A stretch of DNA of 21,581 bases from JAWPMV01 sp038527215. Lineage in GTDB: Bacteria > Bacteroidota > Bacteroidia > J057. Shown piece by piece: positions 15,816-21,581 of the stretch. A program made the position numbers and the translations under genes. The stretch lies in NCBI GenBank assembly GCA_038527215.1, contig JBCBGC010000142.1:1-21581 (forward strand), read 5' to 3'. How positions within the stretch are numbered: the stretch's first letter is position 1; every line of letters begins with the position of its first letter. The notes beneath the pieces are model-generated. The model made no database searches. It saw nothing but the letters and a program-made list of their open reading frames with translations, and was not told the origin of the DNA.

Positions 15816-15839
15816 ATTTGTCGGCTGAAGCTGACAAAT
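15816..15839 (+). promoter_or_regulatory. Hairpin in the 5' leader of rpiA
   Basis: ATTTGTCGGC (15816-15825) pairs with GCTGACAAAT (15830-15839) over 10 bp, with one G-U pair and a TGAA tetraloop. It ends 13 bases before the ATG and has no T-run, so it does not look like a terminator. It may affect translation of rpiA. Confidence 0.55.
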
Positions 15840-15852
15840 TGAAACATCAGGT

Positions 15853-16527
15853 ATGAAGGCTAAACAAGCGGCTGGAGAAAAAGCCGTGGAATGGGTTCAA
15901 TCCGGCATGAAAGTCGGTCTGGGAACCGGATCCACCGCTTATTTCGCCATCAAAAAGTTGGGAGAAAAGGTACGGCAAGGCTTATCCGTCGTGTGCGTGC
16001 CCACCTCTGTACAATCCCAGCAGCTTGCCCTTGAATACCAGATTCCTCTTGTTCCCCTCGCTTCGGTAACTTCCCTCGATATCACCATCGATGGCGCGGA
16101 TGAATTCACGCCAGAGCTGGATTTGATCAAAGGAGGAGGTGGCGCCCTCTTCCGGGAAAAACTTGTCGCTTCTATTTCTCGTACACTGCTCATTATAGCT
16201 GACCCTTCCAAAGCGGTCAAAAAGCTAGGCGCTTTTCCCCTTCCGATCGAAGTGGTGCCTTTTGGGCACGAGTTGGTGATGCGTCGCCTGGAAGCCAAAG
16301 GCATCCAGGCTCAAATACGCCAACAGGACGGAACGCCCTTTTTGACGGACAATGGCAACCTGATTGTTGATTGCCAGATGGGGGTGATCGATGATCCGGA
16401 AGCCTTACATGAATGGTTGATTCATCAGATAGGCGTGGTAGAAACAGGCTTGTTTTTAGGAATGGCTGATCGGGTGATCGTAGGGGAAGAGGATGGGACA
16501 TGCAAAATATGGGAAAAGCAGGTCTAG
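15853..16527 (+). CDS. rpiA: Ribose-5-phosphate isomerase A
   Basis: RpiA interconverts ribose 5-phosphate and ribulose 5-phosphate in the non-oxidative pentose phosphate pathway. The 224-residue length is standard. The phosphate-binding LGTGST (23-28), the active-site DGADE (80-84) and KGGGGALFREK (93-103) are all present, the last two carrying the catalytic Asp, Glu and Lys. The C-terminal part (FPLPIEVVPFGHELV and LTDNGNLIVDC) also fits. The ATG at 15853 is the first in frame and begins the family's first helix. The next gene starts six bases after the stop, so rpiA and sua5 form an operon. Confidence 0.97.
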   Translation: MKAKQAAGEKAVEWVQSGMKVGLGTGSTAYFAIKKLGEKVRQGLSVVCVPTSVQSQQLALEYQIPLVPLASVTSLDITIDGADEFTPELDLIKGGGGALFREKLVASISRTLLIIADPSKAVKKLGAFPLPIEVVPFGHELVMRRLEAKGIQAQIRQQDGTPFLTDNGNLIVDCQMGVIDDPEALHEWLIHQIGVVETGLFLGMADRVIVGEEDGTCKIWEKQV

Positions 16528-16533
16528 GATTAT

Positions 16534-17493
16534 ATGGCAGAGATAGGAAAAGACATAGAAAAAGCGGCGGTATTGTTAGCCTCGGGTGAATTGGTGGCCA
16601 TCCCTACAGAGACGGTTTATGGTTTGGGGGGCAATGCGTTTGATGCGGATGCCGTATTGAAAATATTTGAGACCAAAGGCAGACCTCAATTTAATCCGCT
16701 GATCGTCCATACGGACAGGGTGGAGAAAATCAGCTCTTTTATTCAGGATATGCCTGAGGAGGCCCGAATCCTGGCAGAGAAGTTCTGGCCTGGACCTTTG
16801 ACGCTCCTTTTACCTCGCAATGAAATCATCCCTGATCTGGTCACGGCAGGCAATACCCGCGTAGCCATTCGGATCCCAGATCACCCACTTACCTTGCAGC
16901 TTTTTGCTCAACTGAGCTTTCCCGTGGCTGCTCCCAGCGCCAACCCCTTTGGCTATATCAGCCCGACGAAACCTGCTCATGTCGCTGACCAACTGGGCGA
17001 TCTGATTCCCTACATCCTCGATGGCGGGGCCTGTAGGGTAGGGGTGGAGTCTACGATTCTGGGCTTTGATGAGTTTGGCAGACCGGAGATCCATCGTTTT
17101 GGCGGAATCTCCCAGGAAGCCATTGAAGCAGAAATTGGCAGCGTGCGTATCCACGAGGATATCATGCCCTTACGTCCTCAGGCTTCCGGTGCCTTAAGAA
17201 GCCATTACGCACCCCGTACGCCCATGATCCTGGGGGATATCGAAAGCTTATTGGAAAAATTGGGCGGTAGTGAAGTTGGGGTTCTTTCTTTTTCCCGGCG
17301 ATATGCTGAAGTACCCGATACCCAGCAACAGGTCCTGTCGGAAGTAGGTGACCTTCGGGAAGCTGCTCAGGGACTATTTGGGGCAATGCGGTATCTGGAT
17401 GGCTTAAATCTTAAGCTCATTCTGGCTGAAAGACTGCCTGATCATGGCCTTGGAAGGGCGATCAATGACCGATTGAAGCGGGCTGCGGAATAA
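16534..17493 (+). CDS. sua5: L-threonylcarbamoyladenylate synthase, Sua5 type
   Basis: This enzyme makes threonylcarbamoyl-AMP from threonine, bicarbonate and ATP, the first step in the t6A37 modification of tRNAs reading ANN codons. The YrdC-like domain (about 1-205) has PTETVYGLGGNA (24-35), KGRPQFNPLIVH (48-59), FWPGPLTLLLPR, APSANPFG and a conserved VGVESTILGF segment. At 319 residues it carries the extra Sua5 C-terminal domain (about 220-319), joined by a linker with RPQASGALRSHYAP, so it is Sua5 rather than short TsaC. It follows rpiA by six bases in an operon. No obvious hairpin terminator follows. Confidence 0.95.
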   Translation: MAEIGKDIEKAAVLLASGELVAIPTETVYGLGGNAFDADAVLKIFETKGRPQFNPLIVHTDRVEKISSFIQDMPEEARILAEKFWPGPLTLLLPRNEIIPDLVTAGNTRVAIRIPDHPLTLQLFAQLSFPVAAPSANPFGYISPTKPAHVADQLGDLIPYILDGGACRVGVESTILGFDEFGRPEIHRFGGISQEAIEAEIGSVRIHEDIMPLRPQASGALRSHYAPRTPMILGDIESLLEKLGGSEVGVLSFSRRYAEVPDTQQQVLSEVGDLREAAQGLFGAMRYLDGLNLKLILAERLPDHGLGRAINDRLKRAAE

Positions 17494-17533
17494 ACCTTTT
17501 TTGCGCTTTTTCTTAACTGGTACACAAATTGAC

Positions 17534-17563
17534 TTGAAAAAAGACAGGGGATAGGCCATTTTG
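17534..17563 (+). promoter_or_regulatory. Possible promoter of the D-2-hydroxyacid dehydrogenase gene
   Basis: TTG at 17534-17536, exactly 19 bases, then CCATTTTG at 17556-17563. The TTTG half of the -7 box and the spacing fit, but the TA does not. The ATG is 43 bp downstream. Confidence 0.4.
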
Positions 17564-17606
17564 CGCCCATTCTCTTGAAACTGTTGTCATACGTAATTGA
17601 ATTTAC

Positions 17607-18569
17607 ATGCACGTCTTTTTTTACGAAGCCTTTGAAGAAGAAGAAGAGGCTCTACGTAGTTTCTTGCCTGATCACATTGAAGCTGGTTTTACCTGGAAAA
17701 CCATTCAGGAATATGGAGCAGATAGTCCTCCTGCGCCCATCATCAGTTTACGGACTCAATCTGAGATTCCTAACCAGTGGGCAGGAGACCTCGACGCCAT
17801 CCTTTCCCGGAGCACCGGATATGACCACTTACTGGCCTACCGTCGGGATACCGGGGTGCATGTCCCGAGTGGACACCTGCCGCTGTATTGCCATCGGGCC
17901 GTAGCCGAGCAAGCCCTGCTGTTGTGGCTGGCCCTGCAAAGAAAACTTCCCCAACAAATGGGAAATTTTTCCTCCTTTCATCGGGATGGATTGACAGGCC
18001 ATGAAAGTGAGCATAAGAACCTCCTGGTGGTCGGGGTAGGCAACATCGGAGGACAAGTAGCGCGTATCGGCCATGGCTTAGGCATGAACGTTTCCTGCGT
18101 AGATCTGGTAGAAAAATATCCTGCCGAAAACTATGTAAAACTTGAGGAAGGGCTCAAAGACGCTGACATCGTGGTTTGCTCCATGAACCTGACGGAGGAA
18201 AATCGTGGTTATTTTAGCTATGATGTCCTGAAGCAGACCAAGCCTGGCACCCTCTTCGTCAATGTCTCTCGAGGCGAACTTTCTCCCAGTGAAGGCTTGA
18301 TGCAACTCCTGGAGGAGGGGCACCTGGCGGGCGTAGGCTTAGATGTGTATAATGAAGAAAAAGCCCTGGCTGGGGTTCTACGCGGAAAAGCCGAAAGCGA
18401 TCATCCAGAAGTATTGGCCGCTCAAAAACTGGCCTCCCATCCGCACGCCATTCTCACTCCGCATAATGCTTTCAATACAGAGGAAGGGGTACAGCGCAAG
18501 AGTAGTCAAAGTGTAGAGCAGATAGAGAGCTTTTTACAAAAAGGGAACTTTATCTGGCCCGTGAATTAA
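17607..18569 (+). CDS. D-2-hydroxyacid dehydrogenase family protein (NAD-binding)
   Basis: The 320-residue protein belongs to the D-isomer-specific 2-hydroxyacid dehydrogenases, which interconvert 2-oxoacids and D-2-hydroxyacids with NAD(H). The NAD-binding loop is VGVGNIGGQVARI (142-154). The catalytic Arg is in VNVSRGEL (R222), the Glu in GLDVYNEE (near 250) and the His in LTPHNAFNT (H286). The N-terminal catalytic half (LSRSTGYDHLLAYRR and HRAVAEQALLLWLAL) is typical too. The substrate is not readable; a 3-phosphoglycerate or lactate enzyme is possible, but the ACT domain of full-length SerA is absent. The gene stands alone between a weak promoter and a strong terminator. Confidence 0.9.
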   Translation: MHVFFYEAFEEEEEALRSFLPDHIEAGFTWKTIQEYGADSPPAPIISLRTQSEIPNQWAGDLDAILSRSTGYDHLLAYRRDTGVHVPSGHLPLYCHRAVAEQALLLWLALQRKLPQQMGNFSSFHRDGLTGHESEHKNLLVVGVGNIGGQVARIGHGLGMNVSCVDLVEKYPAENYVKLEEGLKDADIVVCSMNLTEENRGYFSYDVLKQTKPGTLFVNVSRGELSPSEGLMQLLEEGHLAGVGLDVYNEEKALAGVLRGKAESDHPEVLAAQKLASHPHAILTPHNAFNTEEGVQRKSSQSVEQIESFLQKGNFIWPVN

Positions 18570-18588
18570 TCCTGAGACGGTATAGATC

Positions 18589-18631
18589 AGGATCGCTCCT
18601 GCCTGTGTGGGAGCGATCCTTTATTTCTTTT
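18589..18631 (+). terminator. Intrinsic terminator after the dehydrogenase gene
   Basis: A perfect 11-bp stem (AGGATCGCTCC at 18589-18599 with 18610-18620) has a 10-nt loop and is followed by a T-rich tail (TTATTTCTTTT). It lies 20 bp after the stop codon. Confidence 0.88.
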
Positions 18632-18641
18632 GGCTTATCCC

Positions 18642-18672
18642 TTTGTAATTCAGGGATTCCTTCCTACCTTTG
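18642..18672 (+). promoter_or_regulatory. Promoter of rpsP, perfect Bacteroidota consensus
   Basis: TTTG at 18642-18645, exactly 19 bases, and TACCTTTG at 18665-18672: all fixed positions of TTTG-N19-TAnnTTTG match. Transcription should begin near 18678, leaving a leader of about 30 bases before the rpsP ATG. Confidence 0.85.
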
Positions 18673-18707
18673 CCCGACCTTATTTTTCAACTAAGATTTG
18701 TGGTTAT

Positions 18708-19433
18708 ATGCCAGTAAAATTAAGACTCAGAAGACAGGGTAGAAAGAAAGCTGCCCACTACGCCATCGTAGCAGCGGATTCCCGCTCTCCCAGAGATGGT
18801 CGTTTCATCGAAAAAGTAGGCACCTACGATCCGATGACCTCTCCCGCCAAAGTGTATGTTGACCATGAAGCAGCCATCAAATGGCTGAGCGTGGGGGCTC
18901 AACCTACCAACACCGTTCGCCACCTCCTGCGCCACGCTGGCGTAACCCTGAAGTTTGCCCTCGTAAAGCAAGGAAAGAGCGAAGAAGAGCAGGAGCGTAT
19001 CTACGGAAAGTGGAGAGCTGAAAAAGATGCTAAATCTAAAAAGAAAGTTATTTCAGTAGATATCAGTGGAAATCCCCTGGAGCCAGTACCTGACGCACCT
19101 AAGAAAGTGGTGAAGAAAGCTGCTCCTGCTGTGGTAGCCCCTGTTGAGGAAGCTGCTCCTGCAGAGGAAGCGCCTGCAGCTACTGAAGAAGCGGCTGCTG
19201 AAGCACCTGCCGCCGAAGAAGCAGCTCCAGCTGCCGAAGAGGCACCAGCAGTAGAGGAAGCACCCGCCGCTGAAGAAGCACCTGCTGCTGAAGCTGAAGA
19301 GGCTCCCGCTGCTGAAGCCCCAGCCGAAGAGGCTCCTGCTGAAGAAGCACCTGCAGAGGAAGCCCCAGCCGCTGAAGAAACTCCCGCAGAGGAAGCTCCA
19401 GCCGCTGAAGAAGGCGAGGAAAAAGCTGAATAA
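18708..19433 (+). CDS. rpsP: 30S ribosomal protein bS16 with long acidic Ala/Glu/Pro tail
   Basis: bS16 is a 30S assembly protein. The N-terminal 85 residues match the family well: MPVKLRLRRQGRKK, HYAIVAADSRSPRDGRFIEKVG (17-38), the TYDP segment and KWLSVGAQPT (59-68). A lysine-rich linker (about 86-138) follows, as in other Bacteroidota S16 proteins. Residues 139-241 are a low-complexity tail of E-E-A-P and A-A-E-E-A-P-like repeats, bringing the protein to 241 residues against about 80-90 for E. coli. The start at 18708 is preferred because the predicted transcript starts downstream of the earlier in-frame start at 18630, and the S16 family begins here. Confidence 0.95.
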   Translation: MPVKLRLRRQGRKKAAHYAIVAADSRSPRDGRFIEKVGTYDPMTSPAKVYVDHEAAIKWLSVGAQPTNTVRHLLRHAGVTLKFALVKQGKSEEEQERIYGKWRAEKDAKSKKKVISVDISGNPLEPVPDAPKKVVKKAAPAVVAPVEEAAPAEEAPAATEEAAAEAPAAEEAAPAAEEAPAVEEAPAAEEAPAAEAEEAPAAEAPAEEAPAEEAPAEEAPAAEETPAEEAPAAEEGEEKAE

Positions 19434-19455
19434 GACTTTCACCGAAATACTTCAG

Positions 19456-19486
19456 AAAGGCTGCCGGTTTCGGTGGCCTTTTTTTG
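19456..19486 (+). terminator. Terminator or attenuator between rpsP and rimM
   Basis: An 11-bp stem with two G-U pairs (19456-19466 with 19471-19481), a 4-nt loop and a following run of T lie 22 bp after rpsP and 23 bp before rimM. No promoter is visible between it and rimM, so it is probably a partial terminator that lowers rimM expression relative to rpsP. Confidence 0.7.
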
Positions 19487-19509
19487 TCTTAACCAACTGC
19501 TGACCCTCC

Positions 19510-20040
19510 ATGAGAGAAGATTTTGTAGAGCTGGGGTACCTCGGCAAGGCCCACGGCCTGAAAGGAGAGATCAAAGCCGTCTTTGATGTGCATGACATTC
19601 GGGAATACCTGAAGGTCAAAAAACTCCATTTGGCTAAAAAAGACGCACCGATAGAAGTCAGGAAGGTCAAACGGATCGCCGTGCAAAAGGCTAAGCAGCT
19701 TATCATCAAATTTGAGGGGGTAAACTACCGGGATGAGGCGGAAGCCCTGACAGGTTCTACCGTTTACTTCCCCATGGCTGACTTGCCAGAATTGGAAGAA
19801 GGCCGCTTCTATTACTTCCAGGTGATCGGCTTTGCCATTGAAGACAAAACCCATGGTCCATTGGGAACCATTAGCCAAATCATCGATGGACCGGCCCAGG
19901 ACATTCTCGTCATGGATTACCAGGGCAAAGAAATCCTCATTCCCATGACGGATGAGTTTGTGGGGGAAGCGGATATGGAAGCTAAAAAGGTCATGACGGC
20001 TTTACCAGAAGGCCTGCTGGAGGCTTATTTGGAGGAATAG
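19510..20040 (+). CDS. rimM: Ribosome maturation factor RimM
   Basis: RimM binds the 30S head through uS19 and helps mature 16S rRNA. The 176-residue protein has the RimM N-terminal signature GYLGKAHGLKGEIK (9-22) and a barrel domain, followed by the PRC-barrel domain (about 97-170) with YYFQVIGF, LGTISQIIDGPAQDILV and ILIPMTDEFV. The rpsP-rimM order is the common bacterial one, but the usual next genes (trmD and rplS) are missing; a decayed toxin gene on the opposite strand follows instead. The first ATG after the upstream terminator is used. Confidence 0.95.
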   Translation: MREDFVELGYLGKAHGLKGEIKAVFDVHDIREYLKVKKLHLAKKDAPIEVRKVKRIAVQKAKQLIIKFEGVNYRDEAEALTGSTVYFPMADLPELEEGRFYYFQVIGFAIEDKTHGPLGTISQIIDGPAQDILVMDYQGKEILIPMTDEFVGEADMEAKKVMTALPEGLLEAYLEE

Positions 20041-20047
20041 TCCCTTT

Positions 20048-20353
20048 TCATTGAAACCAGTTTTTCCTACTGTCACTTACTGACAAGATCTCAATCTATT
20101 GGCTTGATTGATTTTATAGAGGATGATCATGGAGAATTTGCTTGACAATCCCCGGCGAATTTCTTGTTTCGAAGTTTGATAAAATTGGAACTACCTGGGA
20201 GATGCTTCTATTCGCTCGAGACAGTTGAGTATGTCTTCTAAATAATCAAACCCAAGACCCAAGCCCCTTCTTTTTTTGCTCGCTAAAGTCTCTGATGGTT
20301 TCAATTTCTTCTGCCGCTCTTTCGGATATTTGAAGGCTAAAAGGTTTTGCCAT
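20048..20353 (-). pseudogene. Decayed RelE/ParE-family toxin gene
   Basis: From an ATG at 20353 the frame reads MAKPFSLQISERAAEE and EQKKKGLG, then is lost at a 7-bp tandem duplication (ACCCAAG twice, 20250-20263) and stops at 20246-20248 after 35 codons. Removing one copy continues GLGFDYLEDILNCLERIEASPR, the usual LG-x-F and I-x-x-P region of ParE. An in-frame TAG at 20191-20193 is the second lesion. Beyond it the frame gives QEIRRGLSSKFSMIILYKI, the toxin's central strands. A second shift near 20095 returns to the first frame with IEILSVSDSRKNW, the family's last strand, ending at 20048. The total span of 102 codons is the normal ParE length. The ATG lies 17 bp inside the antitoxin gene, the usual coupled layout. 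The toxin is therefore almost surely dead. Confidence 0.88.
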
Positions 20354-20534
20354 AAACCCTTTCTTTTAATTCCTGAAAGGTGAGGGTCTTGTCTTCTCCG
20401 GAGGCTATTTTCTCACTTCTTTGCTGGGCGGTTTTAAGCAATTGATCATCTTTTAAACTTTCGGTGATGAAAGCAATCAATTCCAGCCTTTTTTCTGGAG
20501 ATAAGGATAAAATTTGTGCCTGAAGTTCGCTCAT
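20337..20534 (-). CDS. Antitoxin of the addiction-module (Unstab_antitox) family, orphan
   Basis: The 65-residue protein resembles small antitoxins that pair with RelE/ParE toxins. The opening helix QILSLSPEKRLELIAFI fits the LSPEERLELAEAL pattern of that family, followed by TESLKDD and a charged C-terminal helix (TFQELKERVYGK) that would wrap the toxin. It overlaps the 5' end of the toxin pseudogene by 17 bp, the standard operon arrangement. No DNA-binding domain is obvious. The ORF is intact while its toxin is broken, so it may persist as a relic or still neutralise a related toxin elsewhere. It starts 57 bp downstream of the polyphosphate kinase gene on the same strand and may be read from it. 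Confidence 0.75.
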   Translation of the reverse strand: MSELQAQILSLSPEKRLELIAFITESLKDDQLLKTAQQRSEKIASGEDKTLTFQELKERVYGKTF

Positions 20535-20591
20535 ATAATTAATATTCGGAAAAATAGCCGACGGAGACGATTAAATACCTTGCGATTTTTT

Positions 20592-21467
20592 CTACTTCTC
20601 CTCTTCCAACAACTTGCGGAAGGTCTGTAACTCGGACCGTCGCTCATCATCCACCTGCGGATAATGCATATCCAGCTTCTTGAGGTGGGTAATAATGGCT
20701 TGAGAAACCATCAGCCGCATGTTCTTCTTGTCGTCAGCTGGAATCACGTACCAGGGCGCATGAGGGGCCGCGGTCTCATTGATCGCCTGCTCGTAAGCAG
20801 CCATATAATCGTCCCAATATCCCCGCTCTTTCACGTCTCCTTCAGAGAATTTCCAGTTTTTGCTCGGGGTATCAATGCGCGCTAAAAAACGCTTGCGCTG
20901 CTCTTCATTGGAGATGTTCAGGAAAAACTTCACCACCTGAATGCCATTGCGATAGGCGTACTGCTCCAGGTTTCGGATGTCTTCATAGCGTTGGGTCCAG
21001 ACTGCCTCAACATCCTGGGTCAGTTCGGGGGGAATGCGCTGATATTTGGTGAGGATTTTCGGATGCACCTTTACCACGAGCACTTCCTCATAGTAGGAAC
21101 GATTGAAAATGCCGATCCGGCCTCGTGGAGGAAAAAGGCGCGTGGTCCGCCACATGAAATCATGGTCTAATTCCTGTGGGGTTGGGGCCTTAAAGGCGTG
21201 CACTTCCACCCCGTGGGGGTTGATCCCGGACATGACATGACGGATGGTCCCATCTTTACCGGCTGCATCCATGGCTTGAAAAACCAGGAGCATGCCATAA
21301 CGGTCATGGGCATACATCATGTTTTGGAGATCGTCTATCTCTTCCTGATAATCCTCTAACTGCTTTCGATAGTCCTTTTTGCCATCGTACAAAAGCTCAA
21401 CACTATTGGGTAAGTCAGCCAGCTTCAGGCTGTTGCGCTCGGTAAAGGTAAATTGAGATAGATCCAT
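20592..21467 (-). CDS. ppk2: Polyphosphate kinase 2 (PPK2) family protein
   Basis: PPK2 enzymes transfer phosphate between inorganic polyphosphate and nucleotides, usually making ADP or ATP from AMP or ADP. The 291-residue protein is a single PPK2 domain: Walker A in FQAMDAAGKDGT (63-74), then HVMSGINPHGVEVHAFKAPT (77-96, the GxNPxG and FKxPT signatures), and Walker B with lid start RIGIFNRSYYEEVLV (117-131). NWKFSEGD, WDDYMAAYE and APWYVIPADDKK follow. The single-domain form and overall similarity to Cytophaga PPK2 suggest class III or I; the substrate is not decided here. The start is the ATG at 21467; the longer frame begins only with TTG at 21524 and that TTG may belong to a promoter. The end of the window lies 114 bp upstream. 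Confidence 0.9.
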   Translation of the reverse strand: MDLSQFTFTERNSLKLADLPNSVELLYDGKKDYRKQLEDYQEEIDDLQNMMYAHDRYGMLLVFQAMDAAGKDGTIRHVMSGINPHGVEVHAFKAPTPQELDHDFMWRTTRLFPPRGRIGIFNRSYYEEVLVVKVHPKILTKYQRIPPELTQDVEAVWTQRYEDIRNLEQYAYRNGIQVVKFFLNISNEEQRKRFLARIDTPSKNWKFSEGDVKERGYWDDYMAAYEQAINETAAPHAPWYVIPADDKKNMRLMVSQAIITHLKKLDMHYPQVDDERRSELQTFRKLLEEEK

Positions 21468-21581
21468 GGACGGGGTTTCGGTTTCACAATAAAGCCGGAA
21501 TATACGGAAATCCTTCTTTGTCAACCACGTCTGGGGATCAATAGCGCCCTTCCGTTAAAAGAAAGCTTCAATTTCCCTTTG

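Noticed and set aside
19053..19442. 129-codon minus-strand frame rich in Ser, Phe, Cys and Gly
   Set aside because: It is the mirror of the Ala/Glu/Pro repeats of rpsP and is an artefact of that low-complexity sequence.
21468..21524. Upstream extension of the PPK2 frame by 19 residues
   Set aside because: It begins only with a TTG that may be part of a promoter; the ATG at 21467 is a better start.

Overview
The window looks like ordinary chromosomal DNA from a member of the Bacteroidota, most likely Saprospiria/Lewinella-like; that placement is inference. The evidence is a type IX secretion (T9SS) C-terminal sorting domain at the left edge, an OmpA-family protein with a beta-propeller front, a RecQ with the long C-terminal tail usual in this phylum, and promoters of the Bacteroidota form TTTG-N19-TAnnTTTG. 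The best promoter match lies upstream of rpsP. No rRNA, tRNA, prophage, insertion sequence or CRISPR array was found.

Layout. 1-4241: end of a T9SS-secreted protein, convergent with an RlmG-type 23S rRNA methyltransferase; a secreted protein of unknown function; the alpha chain of iron-sulfur L-serine dehydratase; and, divergent from it, dapB of lysine/diaminopimelate synthesis. 4242-4541: a gene-free cluster of GC-rich palindromes with 2.6 tandem copies of an 87-bp unit, between the convergent dapB and ompA-like genes. 4542-8427: the OmpA-family protein and a NUDIX hydrolase on the minus strand, divergent from pyrE and an isolated nuoC that overlaps it. 8504-11666: three secreted or envelope proteins of unknown role, including a 527-bp gene-free stretch (9557-10083) with two terminator-like hairpins. 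11738-15723: recQ and a secreted Ig-like/coiled-coil protein. 15853-18569: rpiA and sua5 as an operon, then a D-2-hydroxyacid dehydrogenase. 18708-20040: rpsP, with an unusually long Ala/Glu/Pro tail, and rimM. 20048-20534: a decayed toxin-antitoxin module in which the antitoxin ORF is intact and the ParE-like toxin is broken by a 7-bp duplication, a stop codon and a second frameshift. 20592-21467: a PPK2-type polyphosphate kinase.

Most genes are housekeeping genes in short transcription units separated by clear intrinsic terminators. No defence island or biosynthetic cluster is visible. The items most worth a second look are the ParE pseudogene with its orphan antitoxin, the 87-bp palindromic repeat array, the hairpin just before the rpiA start codon, the unexplained hairpins in 9557-10083, the S16 tail, the displaced nuoC, and the Ig-like protein with a hydrophobic and coiled-coil tail.
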